DNA of 34,178 nt from Actinomycetes bacterium (lineage in GTDB: Bacteria > Actinomycetota > Acidimicrobiia > Acidimicrobiales > Palsa-688). The notes under the pieces are model-generated. The model did not search any database. It had not been told where the DNA came from and worked only from the letters and a program-made list of their open reading frames with translations. Position 1 is the stretch's first letter; each line of letters begins with the position of its first letter. The position numbers and the translations under genes are program-made. This document shows, in pieces, positions 9,401 to 17,062 of this stretch. The stretch lies in assembly GCA_021811865.1 (NCBI GenBank), contig JAKAQB010000041.1, positions 1 to 34,178 on the forward strand, written 5' to 3'.

Positions 9401-11089
9401 ATCGGGGATCGTCCCGCCGTTCGTGACGGCAAGCATCTTCGCCCCGGGCCTCGCCGTCAGTGTGCCTTCGGCCCGGTTCCACACCAGGCGGGGGCGCAGC
9501 TCCGCGAGCTCGTCGCTCGGGTAACGCCCCGCCAGCATGTCGAGCACCCCATCGAACGACTCGGTGCCGAGGTCGGCGTAGGGGTAGGCGCCGCGCGCCA
9601 GCCTCCGGAGCTCGTCGACGGGGACGGGACGCTCGGCGGCACCGACGTGAGCGACGATCTGCTGGGAGAGCACGTCGAGGGGGTTGCGGGGAACGCGGGT
9701 CTCCTCGACGAGCCCGCCGTGCATGCGCTCGACGACCACGGCCGAGACCAGCAGGTCGTGGCGGAACTTCGGGAAGATCCGCCCGCGCGACGGCTCCCCG
9801 ACCCGGTGCCCGGCGCGGCCGATGCGCTGCAGCCCGGAGGCGACGGACGGTGGTGCCTCCACTTGGACGACCAGGTCGACGGCGCCCATGTCGATGCCCA
9901 GCTCCAACGACGAGGTCGCTACCAGTGCCGGCAGGCGGCCGGCTTTGAGGGCGTCCTCGATCTCGAGGCGCTGCTCCCGCGAGATCGATCCGTGGTGGGC
10001 ACGCACCAGCTCGGCGGGAGCCCCGGCCCCGAGATAGCTGGATCCTCCGAGAGCATGGGCATCCGCCCCTGAAGCGGGATCGGTCTCAGCGGTGGCCAGC
10101 TCGTTGAGTCGGGCCGCCAGCCGCTCGGCGAGACGGCGGGAGTTGACGAAGATGAGCGTCGAGCGGTGCGCCCGTATCAGCTCCAGGAGCCGGGGGTAGA
10201 TCGCCGGCCAGATCGATGCCCGGACCTCCGGACCACCGGCGGCCGTGCCCCGCAAGATGAGCTGCTCGTCATCCTCGCCGGTGGTGAGAGGGCGGCCCAG
10301 CTCGCCCATGTCCTCGACGGGGACCACGATCTGCAGCTCCAGGGGTTTGCGCGCACCGGCATCGACGACGGCAACCGGGCGGGGACGGCCACCTCCGTCC
10401 TGGCCACCGAGGAAGCGTGCCAGCTCGTCGAGGGGGCGCTGGGTGGCGGAGAGCCCGACCCGCTGGAACGAGTGCGGCTCGACGGGAGGGAGCCGACGCT
10501 GGGAGCGGCTGGCGGGGTCAGGAGCCGGAGGGTGGGCGCAGAGGTGCTCGAGGCGCTCGAGGGACAAGGAGAGGTGCGCGCCGCGCTTGGTGCCGGCGAC
10601 GGCGTGGATCTCGTCGACGATCACGTGCTGCACCCCGGCGAGGATCGCCGCGGCACGGGAGCTGAGGACCAGGTACAGGGACTCGGGGGTGGTGATCAGC
10701 ACGTCGGGCGGGGTGCGCAGCATGGCGCTGCGCTCCTGCGCAGGGGTGTCGCCCGTGCGGGTGGCCACCCGCACCTCGGGCATCTCCATACCAAGGCGTC
10801 GGGCTTCTCGTCGTATGCCGGCGAGCGGCGCCCGCAGGTTGCGCTCGACGTCGTAGGTGAGGGCCTTGAGCGGGCTCACGTAGAGGACCCGGCAGGACCC
10901 GGACGCCGGGGAGGTGAGGAGGCGGTCCAGCGCCCAGAGGAAGGCTGCGAGCGTCTTGCCGGAGCCGGTGGGCGCGAGTATCAGCGTGTGGTCGCCCCGC
11001 TCGATGGCGTCCCAACCTTCCGCCTGGGCAGCCGTCGGCTCGTCGAACGCACCGTCGAACCAGGCCTGGGTGGCGGCGGAGAACGGCAC
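6494..11089 (-). CDS. lhr: Lhr-family ATP-dependent DNA helicase
   Basis: A 1,531-residue superfamily 2 helicase of the long Lhr class, a 3'-5' translocase linked to DNA repair. Walker A is at residues 39-46 (APTGSGKT), the Walker B box DEIH at 159-162, motif III SAT at 214-216 and motif VI QRIGRAGHR at 421-429. The core helicase, winged-helix and Lhr-specific domains fill roughly the first 850 residues. The remaining 680 form the long C-terminal domain that distinguishes these proteins from short Lhr-core versions. Length matches the E. coli protein (about 1,540). Start is a GTG. It is divergent from the PAC2 gene across 193 bp. Several very long open frames antisense to it are composition artefacts. 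Confidence 0.95.
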   Translation of the reverse strand: MPFSAATQAWFDGAFDEPTAAQAEGWDAIERGDHTLILAPTGSGKTLAAFLWALDRLLTSPASGSCRVLYVSPLKALTYDVERNLRAPLAGIRREARRLGMEMPEVRVATRTGDTPAQERSAMLRTPPDVLITTPESLYLVLSSRAAAILAGVQHVIVDEIHAVAGTKRGAHLSLSLERLEHLCAHPPAPDPASRSQRRLPPVEPHSFQRVGLSATQRPLDELARFLGGQDGGGRPRPVAVVDAGARKPLELQIVVPVEDMGELGRPLTTGEDDEQLILRGTAAGGPEVRASIWPAIYPRLLELIRAHRSTLIFVNSRRLAERLAARLNELATAETDPASGADAHALGGSSYLGAGAPAELVRAHHGSISREQRLEIEDALKAGRLPALVATSSLELGIDMGAVDLVVQVEAPPSVASGLQRIGRAGHRVGEPSRGRIFPKFRHDLLVSAVVVERMHGGLVEETRVPRNPLDVLSQQIVAHVGAAERPVPVDELRRLARGAYPYADLGTESFDGVLDMLAGRYPSDELAELRPRLVWNRAEGTLTARPGAKMLAVTNGGTIPDRGLFGVFTPEGGRVGELDEEMVYECRVGETFLLGATTWRIEEITRDRVVVSPAPGIPGKMPFWHGDNPGRPYELGVAVGEFVRTLASRSDTELGASCDLDRLAVRNLRSYVQDELDATGGLLPTDRQVVVECFRDELGDWRLCLLSPFGARVHAPWAMAVEARLRAGADGDSDSVQAVWSDDGIILRLPEVAQRPDPGVFVIDPDEVEDLVVGAVGSSAVFAARFRENAARALLLPRRRPGSRTPLWQMRQRAADLLAVASGHGEFPILLETYRECLRDQFDVPALRAIMGDLAARRLRLAAVELPVPSPFARGLVSSYVAAFMYEGDAPLAERRAQALTLDRRMLAELVGSEELRDLLDPGALEALEAELQALEERRKARSTEGVADLLRRLGDLTPAEAEARCEPGVAGKAIAQLVVDRRALLVRIAGEERCILVEEAARYRDALGVALPAGLPDALLDPVADALGQLVRRWARVHVPFTTAEPASRLGVALGEMRSVLEALQRAGRVERGAFRPRGTGEEWCDAGVLRLLRQRSLAALRREVEPTEVQALARFLPAWQGVAPLGSEPSAAGLDGLYDVIRQLQGLPIPASSLERDVLQARLSGYSPRLLDELLASGEILWVGAGNLGRDDGRVVLAPRDQAPALLPRLGQGTGPWAASAGDTRPASPLHDHIRAVLAARGACFFRELAEPGVPDIGLLEALWDLVWGGEVTNDAYAAVRATVGGGHPAGRRGKAGIRYRPRPGRATVLGPPRGQGRWTLVERELGPADGVGATAAGLALAATLLERHGVLTREAVRAEGVPGGFAGIYPVLRSMEEAGRIRRGYFVTGLGGAQFALPGAVDRLRARRDGGGTDRPTVHVLAATDPACVYGAAVPWPAKGPSRSAGAHVILVDGMASLYLERGGRGLSALRELDGTWEEPAVAGLASLVAGGRIARVALQRFPDELAGALGEAGFTPTPKGLVLYG

Positions 11090-11282
11090 CGCCCAAGGGT
11101 ACGGTCGGAGTCGGCAACAATTCAGCCGCTCGTCGTCCGCCGGCCCCGCCGCGCCGGGTACCGTGCACAGGAGGGGTGGGAGGAGCGGCCCCGGCGGGCT
11201 CCCCCGACCGCTGGAGGCCCCTCCCGCTCCGGAACCCGCAGGTGGCGTCGGCTTGTGATCGGGAGGCGGTACCTTCGACCGG

Positions 11283-12224
11283 ATGAACGATCCCCTGCGC
11301 TGGGACCACCGGCCCGACCTGCGCAGCCCGCTGGTGGTGGTGGCCTTCGAGGGCTGGAACGACGCCGGCGACGCCGCGAGCCTCGCCCTGGCGTACCTGG
11401 CGCAGACGTGGGGGGCCGAGCGGTTCGCTTCGGTCGATCCCGAGGAGTTCTACGACTTCACTGCCACCCGGCCGCAGGTCCGCCTGGTGGACGGTTGCAC
11501 GCGCTCCATCGACTGGCCCGAGGTGGAGTTGCTGTCCGCACGGATCCCGCCGGCCGCCACCCCCATCGCGACGGGCATCTGGCCCACGACGGGCACGGCG
11601 TTGCCCCCCGACATCGCCGGCACGACCGGCGGGAGAGACCTCATCCTCGTACGGGGCGTCGAACCCCAGCTGCGGTGGAGGACGTTCTGCAGTCTGATCA
11701 CCTCGGTGGCGGTGGACTACCAGGCGGAGACAGCGCTCATCCTCGGAGCGCTGCTGGCCGACGTGCCCCATACCCGACCGGTGCGCGTCAGCGGGACGGC
11801 GGACGACGAGGAGCTCGCCACCCGTCTCGGCCTGGTGCACTCGACGTACGAAGGTCCGACTGGGATCGTCGGTGTGCTGCACCACGCCTTCACCGAGACC
11901 GGCATCCCTTCGGCGAGCTTCTGGGCGTCCGTGCCGCACTACGTGCACCAGGTTCCCTCTCCCAAAGCGGCCCTCGCCCTGGTGGAACGCTCGGCGTCGG
12001 TCCTCGGGGCGCCGGTCAACCCATTGGAGCTCCGGGTCGCGGCCGACGAGTACGAGCGGCAGGTGTCGGAGCGGGTGGCCGACGACGACGACGCCGCTGC
12101 CTACGTGGCGCAGCTCGAGGAGGCCGACGACGCCGAGGACGACCAACCAGCGCTGCTGCACGATCCCGAGCGTCTCGCCGAGGAGGTCGAGCGCTTCTTG
12201 CGCCGCCACGGCGGCGGTGCCTGA
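11283..12224 (+). CDS. PAC2-family protein (proteasome-assembly-chaperone-like)
   Basis: A 313-residue actinobacterial PAC2-family protein. Signs of the family are the N-terminal VVVAFEGWNDAGDAAS, the central DLILVRGVEPQLRW, and ASFWASVPHYVHQVPSPKA at about 220-238. The family is related to eukaryotic and archaeal proteasome-assembly chaperones and occurs in actinobacteria that often encode proteasomes, but its bacterial role is unproven. The last 70 residues are very acidic and probably helical. The ATG at 11283 follows a purine-rich GGGAGGCGG about 15 bases upstream, a long spacing. The next gene begins 6 nt after its stop and is probably co-transcribed. Confidence 0.85.
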   Translation: MNDPLRWDHRPDLRSPLVVVAFEGWNDAGDAASLALAYLAQTWGAERFASVDPEEFYDFTATRPQVRLVDGCTRSIDWPEVELLSARIPPAATPIATGIWPTTGTALPPDIAGTTGGRDLILVRGVEPQLRWRTFCSLITSVAVDYQAETALILGALLADVPHTRPVRVSGTADDEELATRLGLVHSTYEGPTGIVGVLHHAFTETGIPSASFWASVPHYVHQVPSPKAALALVERSASVLGAPVNPLELRVAADEYERQVSERVADDDDAAAYVAQLEEADDAEDDQPALLHDPERLAEEVERFLRRHGGGA

Positions 12225-12230
12225 ACCACC

Positions 12231-12716
12231 GTGGCCCGGGGCTCCGAGCGCGTCGCGAGCTGCGTGTGGAGGGCGACGCCCGCACTGGTCGTCGCCCTCG
12301 ACGATCGCTTCGGCGAACCACTCGACACCTACGTCAACGGCTCGCAGGTCTGGATACGTGAGGACGGACCGGGCGGCGCGCTGGTCGAGTGGCGCCTGCA
12401 CCCCGTCGCCGGGTACCGCCGGCCGCCGGGCATGGCCATCGAGGAGGTCTTCTCGCGGACGGCCCTGGCGCTCGCCACCGGCGAGCCGGCGCCCGCTGCG
12501 CTCGTGACGCTGTGGGACGGGCTGGAGGCGTTCCCGATCGAGCCGGACGACCAGATCGAGCCGCAGCCGCTGGCCGAGGCGGCGAGGGCCGCCATCGGTG
12601 TCCCACCCGACGCTGTGGGCCTCGTCGATCACGACACCGTCGGCGACGACTGGGAGCGCAGCGGGGGGCGGATCTCCGTGGTGGATGCCCTGCTCGCTCA
12701 GCTGGCAGCGGGCTGA
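12231..12716 (+). CDS. conserved-looking hypothetical protein
   Basis: A 161-residue soluble protein starting with GTG six bases after the PAC2 stop. It has no signal peptide or membrane segment. It has a beta-rich, Trp-containing first half (WRATPALVVALDDRFGEPLDTYV) and an acidic second half. I do not recognise a domain. Coding is supported by tight spacing and protein-like composition; function is unknown, but the arrangement suggests a link with the PAC2 protein. Confidence 0.7.
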   Translation: MARGSERVASCVWRATPALVVALDDRFGEPLDTYVNGSQVWIREDGPGGALVEWRLHPVAGYRRPPGMAIEEVFSRTALALATGEPAPAALVTLWDGLEAFPIEPDDQIEPQPLAEAARAAIGVPPDAVGLVDHDTVGDDWERSGGRISVVDALLAQLAAG

Positions 12717-12729
12717 GCCCCGCGACCGG

Positions 12730-13296
12730 TCAGCGCCGGTCCGGCTGCTGGCCGTAGTGCAGGTCCACCTGACGGAGGATCCAGCCCAGCCGGACGAGGG
12801 CCTCGACAACCACCGGGTCGACGAAGCCGACCGGCTCGTCGGCGGTGCCGGCGCCGCCAGCCAGGCGGTGCACCCGGAAGCTCGAGCAGGCGACGAAGCC
12901 GTCCCACACCTCGTCGTCCACGGCCCGCAGGCGCCCGAAACCTCGGCGCGTGGCACGCACCACACGGGTCAGCAGGTCCGCCGGCGCCCGGCCGTCCCGC
13001 GCCGGCGGCAGCCCGCCGATCACAGGGACGTCGGCGGCGCCGTAGGCGGCGTGGTCCGCCTCCACGGCCAGGTGGGCAGCGTAGCCACGGGTGACGAGCA
13101 TCACTCCCGCGTCGAAGCCGAGGTCCCGCAGCGGTCGTCCGATCCGCTCCAGGTACCTCTCCACGAGGCCCGAGGTCAGCGGGCTCAACCCGGCCAGCGT
13201 CCGCATCACCTCGACGGTGGCCAGGTCGAGGGCGCGTGCCCGGGTCCCGGCCTCGCCGAGGCTGGCCAGTCGCTGCTCGAGGGAGGCCGCGTCCAT
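12730..13296 (-). CDS. hypothetical protein
   Basis: About 188 residues, mostly helical by eye, soluble, with no domain I know. A GYAAHLAVEADHAAYG segment and a C-terminal FVDPVVVEALVRLGWILRQVDLHYG segment look structured. I used the ATG at 13296. The same frame is open to a GTG at 13380 that directly abuts the Nudix stop (TGAGTG), so a coupled longer form is possible. Its stop is 13 bp from the convergent stop of the upstream plus-strand gene. Being directly behind the Nudix gene suggests co-transcription. Confidence 0.6.
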   Translation of the reverse strand: MDAASLEQRLASLGEAGTRARALDLATVEVMRTLAGLSPLTSGLVERYLERIGRPLRDLGFDAGVMLVTRGYAAHLAVEADHAAYGAADVPVIGGLPPARDGRAPADLLTRVVRATRRGFGRLRAVDDEVWDGFVACSSFRVHRLAGGAGTADEPVGFVDPVVVEALVRLGWILRQVDLHYGQQPDRR

Positions 13297-13380
13297 CGCC
13301 GCCGTAACCACACCGACCGGTCGGCGCCAACGTGACACCCGTGCAGCGGCCCCCTCCGGATCAGCCCGCCGGCGTGCCAC

Positions 13381-14094
13381 TCAGGCGGGAGGCGGGGTCG
13401 GCTCGCCCACCTCGAGGACACGACGCCAGATCTCCGGGCGCGGCGCGTCGAAGTACACGTCGAGGGAACGACCGGCGATGGCGGAGAACGCCAGGTCCAC
13501 CCACCGCTCGGGGCCCGCCAGAGGCGCCGGAAGGGCGTCCCGACCAAACCATCCCACGGCCCGAGCTTCGAGGGGGTGGGGCGCGAGGTTGCCTCCCATG
13601 GCGCGGAGGTGGAAGACGACGGAGTAGAAGGGCAGTGACCGCGACCCGAATCGCTGCCCGTCGAGCACGGCGATCAGCCGGACCGGCGCCGCCTCGATGC
13701 CCGTCTCTTCGAGCACCTCCTTGACGGCGACCTCGGCCGGCGAGTAGCCGATGTCGGCCCAACCGGTTGGGTAGAGCCAAACGCCGGAGTCGCCCCTCTG
13801 CAGGAGCAGGATCTCGTCGCGGTCGTTGCCGACGACTGCACCCACCGCCACCTTGGGCGTGACGTAGCCGGTGATGCCCGGGCTCACGCTTGCCAGCCAG
13901 CCGTCAACGATCTCGGGCGGCGACGGAGGCGGACCGTGCACGGCGTGCACCCGGATGTCGGCGGCGACCTTCAGGACCTCCTCGTAGCGCTCCCGCTCGT
14001 AGAGGCTCTCCGTGAACCCGAGCCCCGTCCGGGCGATCCCGGCGAGCGCTTCGCTCCAGCGGATCAGGTCGAGCTCGCTGACGGAGGGCTCCAT
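13381..14094 (-). CDS. Nudix hydrolase with N-terminal Nudix_N_2 domain
   Basis: A 237-residue Nudix hydrolase, which cleaves nucleoside diphosphates linked to another group. An N-terminal domain of about 60 residues (ELDLIRWSEALAGIARTGLGF) is of the type found in ADP-ribose- or CDP-choline-hydrolysing relatives. The Nudix box lies at about 111-133. Its core KEVLEETGI has Lys for the usual Arg, and the first box Glu is replaced by Tyr (IGYSPAE), a pattern common in this subgroup. The metal-binding EE pair is intact. The ATG at 14094 begins the N-terminal domain cleanly. It is divergent from the tiny Cys-containing gene. Confidence 0.88.
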   Translation of the reverse strand: MEPSVSELDLIRWSEALAGIARTGLGFTESLYERERYEEVLKVAADIRVHAVHGPPPSPPEIVDGWLASVSPGITGYVTPKVAVGAVVGNDRDEILLLQRGDSGVWLYPTGWADIGYSPAEVAVKEVLEETGIEAAPVRLIAVLDGQRFGSRSLPFYSVVFHLRAMGGNLAPHPLEARAVGWFGRDALPAPLAGPERWVDLAFSAIAGRSLDVYFDAPRPEIWRRVLEVGEPTPPPA

Positions 14095-14187
14095 CGGCCC
14101 GCAGGCTACCGGGTGCCTGCTCCGGCCCTCGTCGCCCGGCGTCGAAGGTGGCCCCGCTGCCACCCCGGCGCATGGGAAACTTCTGCC

Positions 14188-14442
14188 GTGACCACTCGCA
14201 CCGATTGCCGTCACTACCTCGCGCGCAGCTCGTCGCAGGGCGAGGTCGCAGAGCGCTGCCGGCTGGGGATGGCGGCCGAGGCCCCCTTCGCGTGCCCCGA
14301 TGACTGCATCTTCTTCGAGGCCCGGGCGATGATGGGGGCGGGTTGGGCCCAGGGCCCGAGCACGCCCATGAGCAACACTGCCGACGGCCTTGCGGGTCTC
14401 CCCCCACCTCGGAGGCGCCGGGGCAAGGGGAAACGTCAGTAG
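14188..14442 (+). CDS. small cysteine-containing protein
   Basis: An 84-residue protein from a GTG at 14188. Cysteines sit at residues 7, 24, 36 and 40 (the last pair CPDDC), with His9 nearby, a spacing that could bind a metal ion. The folded part ends near residue 50 (CIFFEARAMM), and the tail is rich in Pro, Arg and Lys. I recall similar small actinobacterial proteins beginning with TRTDCRHY-like sequence, but know no function. It is divergent from the Nudix gene (93 bp between starts) and convergent with larE. No clear ribosome site precedes it, and leaderless translation is possible. Confidence 0.65.
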   Translation: MTTRTDCRHYLARSSSQGEVAERCRLGMAAEAPFACPDDCIFFEARAMMGAGWAQGPSTPMSNTADGLAGLPPPRRRRGKGKRQ

Positions 14443-14490
14443 GCCGGCGGCGCTCGGGCGCCCGAGCCCGGACGGCGGCGGTCCACCGGA

Positions 14491-15300
14491 CTAGCGGGGT
14501 GGGTTGAGGTTGCCCGAGCGGAAGCCCTCCAGGTCCAGGGTCACGTAGCGGTACCCGGCGGATCTGACCGCCGGTACCACCGCCTCCCGGGCCTCGACCG
14601 CCCGTGCCAGGTCGGCGGTGTCCACCTCCACGCGCGCCATGTCGCCGTAGTGGCGGACGCGGACCTGTCGGAAGCCGAGGGCCCGCAGGGACGCCTCTGC
14701 CCGCCCGACCCTGTCGAGGGTCTGCAGGATCACCGGGGTGCCGTACGGAAGCCGCGACGCCAGGCACGCTGCCGCCGGCTTGTCCCACACCTCCAGCCCG
14801 AGGTGGTGGGCGCAGCGGCGCACGTCCGCCTTGGAGAAGCCCGCTTCGACGAGCGGGAACAGCGCTCCCCGGTCGGCGGCCGCCTGCCGACCAGGGCGGT
14901 GGTCCCCGAGGTCGTCGAGGTTGACGCCGAGCACCACGGTGGCGCCCTCTGCCTCGGCGATGGGCAACAACTGGTCCATCAGCGCCGACTTGCAGTGCCA
15001 GCAGCGGTCGACGCCGTTGGCGACGTACGCCGGGCGATCCATCTCGTCGGTGCGCACAGCCCTCCAGCGCAGCCCCCATGCGCCTGCCGTTGCTTCGCAG
15101 GACTCGAGCTCGGCCGACGGCAAGGACGGCGACGAGGCCGTCACCGCCAGCGCACGCCGCCCGAGCACGTCCGACGCCTGGTGGGCCAGGAGCGCCGAGT
15201 CGACCCCGCCGCTGTAGGCCACCACGACCGAGCCCAGCCGGGCGAGCCGTTCCCGGAGGGTGTCGATGAGGGTGCCGATCGACTTGTGCTCCGAGCTCAC
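14491..15300 (-). CDS. larE: LarE-type ATP-dependent sacrificial sulfur transferase
   Basis: A 269-residue member of the LarE/PP-loop family. LarE adenylates and sulfurates the pyridinium dicarboxylate precursor of the nickel-pincer nucleotide cofactor, giving up its own cysteine sulfur. The PP-loop SGGVDS is at 30-35. The CWHCK pair is at 100-104. The conserved KPAAACLASRLPYG segment carries Cys179, at the place of the sacrificial cysteine in Lactobacillus LarE. The GTG at 15300 gives a normal length. There is no larB or larC in the window, so it may serve the pincer pathway from elsewhere or another sulfur transfer. Confidence 0.87.
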   Translation of the reverse strand: MSSEHKSIGTLIDTLRERLARLGSVVVAYSGGVDSALLAHQASDVLGRRALAVTASSPSLPSAELESCEATAGAWGLRWRAVRTDEMDRPAYVANGVDRCWHCKSALMDQLLPIAEAEGATVVLGVNLDDLGDHRPGRQAAADRGALFPLVEAGFSKADVRRCAHHLGLEVWDKPAAACLASRLPYGTPVILQTLDRVGRAEASLRALGFRQVRVRHYGDMARVEVDTADLARAVEAREAVVPAVRSAGYRYVTLDLEGFRSGNLNPPR

Positions 15301-15481
15301 GGGATCGAGCGTATGCCAGCCGCCGGTGTCACCCCCTGGGCGGCGCGCGCTGCCCAGGGCTGTCGCCTGCACATGCGCGCGTGCTCATGCGCACCGCGGT
15401 CAGCCATGCTGGTTGCTCGTGAGCAACGGCAGCCGGCGCCCAGGCGCCGCCCACGTCCGGCGCGGAAGCCGACTCCGGCAC

Positions 15482-16984
15482 ATGCCGAGATGGCCGCGCC
15501 GCGTCCTGGTGGGCGTGAACATCGTGGTCGCCCTGCTACTCGTGAGCGCTGGCGCGCTGTACGGGTACGCACGGTACGAGTTGGGTCGGGTCCGCACCGG
15601 ATCGGGTGCCGGCCTGTCGCTGCGCGAGGGGCGCGCCGACCGCAGCCAGGCCTACGCCGGCCTGCCGGCGGAGAACATCCTGCTCATCGGCAACGAGACC
15701 CGGGCGGGCCAGACGATGGTCAACTTCGGCAACCCGGCGCTGCTGAGCGGGACGCTCGCCGACGTGATCATGATCCTCCACCTCGATCCGCGCACCCGGA
15801 CTGCCTCTATCCTGTCGATCCCCCGTGACCTGCTCGCTCCGATGCCGGCAGGGAGCCCGGTGGGCAGCCCTCAGAAGATCGACGCCGCCCTCAACGACGG
15901 GAAGCTCGGTCCCAACAACCTGGTCGCCGCCATCCACCAGGACTTCGGCATCACCATCAACCACTACGTGGAGGTCGACTTCGACGGCTTCCTCCAGACG
16001 GTGAATGCCCTCGGCGGCATCCGCCTCAACTTCCCCGAGCGGCTGTACGACGCGTACTCGGGGCTCGACATCAACCACACGGGCTGCCAGCTGATCCACG
16101 GCCAGCAGGCCCTCGCCCTGGTGCGCAGCCGCCACCTCCAGTACGACCCACCGGGGGTGAGCCCCTCCAACCCGGCAGCGTGGCCCTACGACCCGGAGTC
16201 CGACCTCGCCCGCATCGTGCGGGACCACACCTTCATCCGGGTGCTCGCCAAGACCGCCGAGCGCCAGGGGATCGGCAACCCCCTCAAGACGAACGCCTTC
16301 CTCTCCGCGGTGCTCAACCAGCTCACCATCGACCCGGGGCTGAAGGCGCAGCTCGTGCCGCTCATCGAGCGCTACCACACTGTCAACCCTGCAAACGCAC
16401 CGGCACGGACGTTCCCGGTGACGTTGGTGAACGGTGCCGGCAACGCCGGTTACGTGTTCGCGGGTTACGACAAGGGCTCCGTCGAGTTCCCCGTCGAGCC
16501 GGCCGACCTGAACACCATCCGTGCCTGGGACGCAGGCTCGCTGCCGGTCGCCTCCCGCCCGAGTGCCGTGACGATCACCAACATCTCCGGGGTTGCGAGC
16601 GTGGCGTCGGCGGCGGCTGGCGGGCTCACGGCCGACGGCTTCCATGTCACCTCCCAGACCATCGGTGCCGTCCCCGCCTCGCCGACCGAGACCGTCGTGC
16701 AGTACCACCCCGGCCAGCTGGCGGAGGGGTACGCGGTGCTCCTGCACCTGGGAGGAGCCGTGGTCATGCAGCCGGCGGCCAGTGTGCCTGCGGGCACCGT
16801 CGACGTGCAGGCGGGCTCGACCTTCGCCGTGATCCCCCTCCACCGGGCGCCGGCGGCGGCCGGTGGTTCGGGTACCACCGCGACCACCACGCCGCGATCG
16901 ACCGCCTCCGTCCCGACACCCGGAGGCCAGGCGCCGACCAGCTCCCAGGACCAGCTGACGCCCTACGACCCCCGCCCCTGCTGA
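15482..16984 (+). CDS. LytR-CpsA-Psr (LCP) family cell-wall glycopolymer transferase
   Basis: A 500-residue protein with one N-terminal membrane helix (about 8-30), an LCP domain (about 62-290) and a LytR_C-like region (about 345-460), ending in a Thr/Ser/Pro tail. LCP proteins attach teichoic acid, arabinogalactan or capsule precursors to peptidoglycan outside the membrane. Family features are ILLIGNE, the Arg-containing SILSIPRDL at 109-117, VEVDFDGFLQTVNALGGI and QQALALVRSRHL. The ATG at 15482 places the helix right at the N-terminus. An in-frame GTG at 15419 would add 21 residues. It is divergent from larE. Confidence 0.88.
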   Translation: MPRWPRRVLVGVNIVVALLLVSAGALYGYARYELGRVRTGSGAGLSLREGRADRSQAYAGLPAENILLIGNETRAGQTMVNFGNPALLSGTLADVIMILHLDPRTRTASILSIPRDLLAPMPAGSPVGSPQKIDAALNDGKLGPNNLVAAIHQDFGITINHYVEVDFDGFLQTVNALGGIRLNFPERLYDAYSGLDINHTGCQLIHGQQALALVRSRHLQYDPPGVSPSNPAAWPYDPESDLARIVRDHTFIRVLAKTAERQGIGNPLKTNAFLSAVLNQLTIDPGLKAQLVPLIERYHTVNPANAPARTFPVTLVNGAGNAGYVFAGYDKGSVEFPVEPADLNTIRAWDAGSLPVASRPSAVTITNISGVASVASAAAGGLTADGFHVTSQTIGAVPASPTETVVQYHPGQLAEGYAVLLHLGGAVVMQPAASVPAGTVDVQAGSTFAVIPLHRAPAAAGGSGTTATTTPRSTASVPTPGGQAPTSSQDQLTPYDPRPC

Positions 16985-17062
16985 CAGCGGCCGGGACCGT
17001 CGGCGGCTCGGGAGTGCCCTTCGGCCCTAGCCGCCTCGCCGGGCGGCTCGTAGCATCGGCCC

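Noticed and set aside
10166..12361. A 731-codon plus-strand open frame antisense to lhr and out of frame with PAC2
   Set aside because: Its product is Arg/Gly/Pro-rich with no domain, while lhr and PAC2 on the other frames are unmistakable. It arises from high GC.
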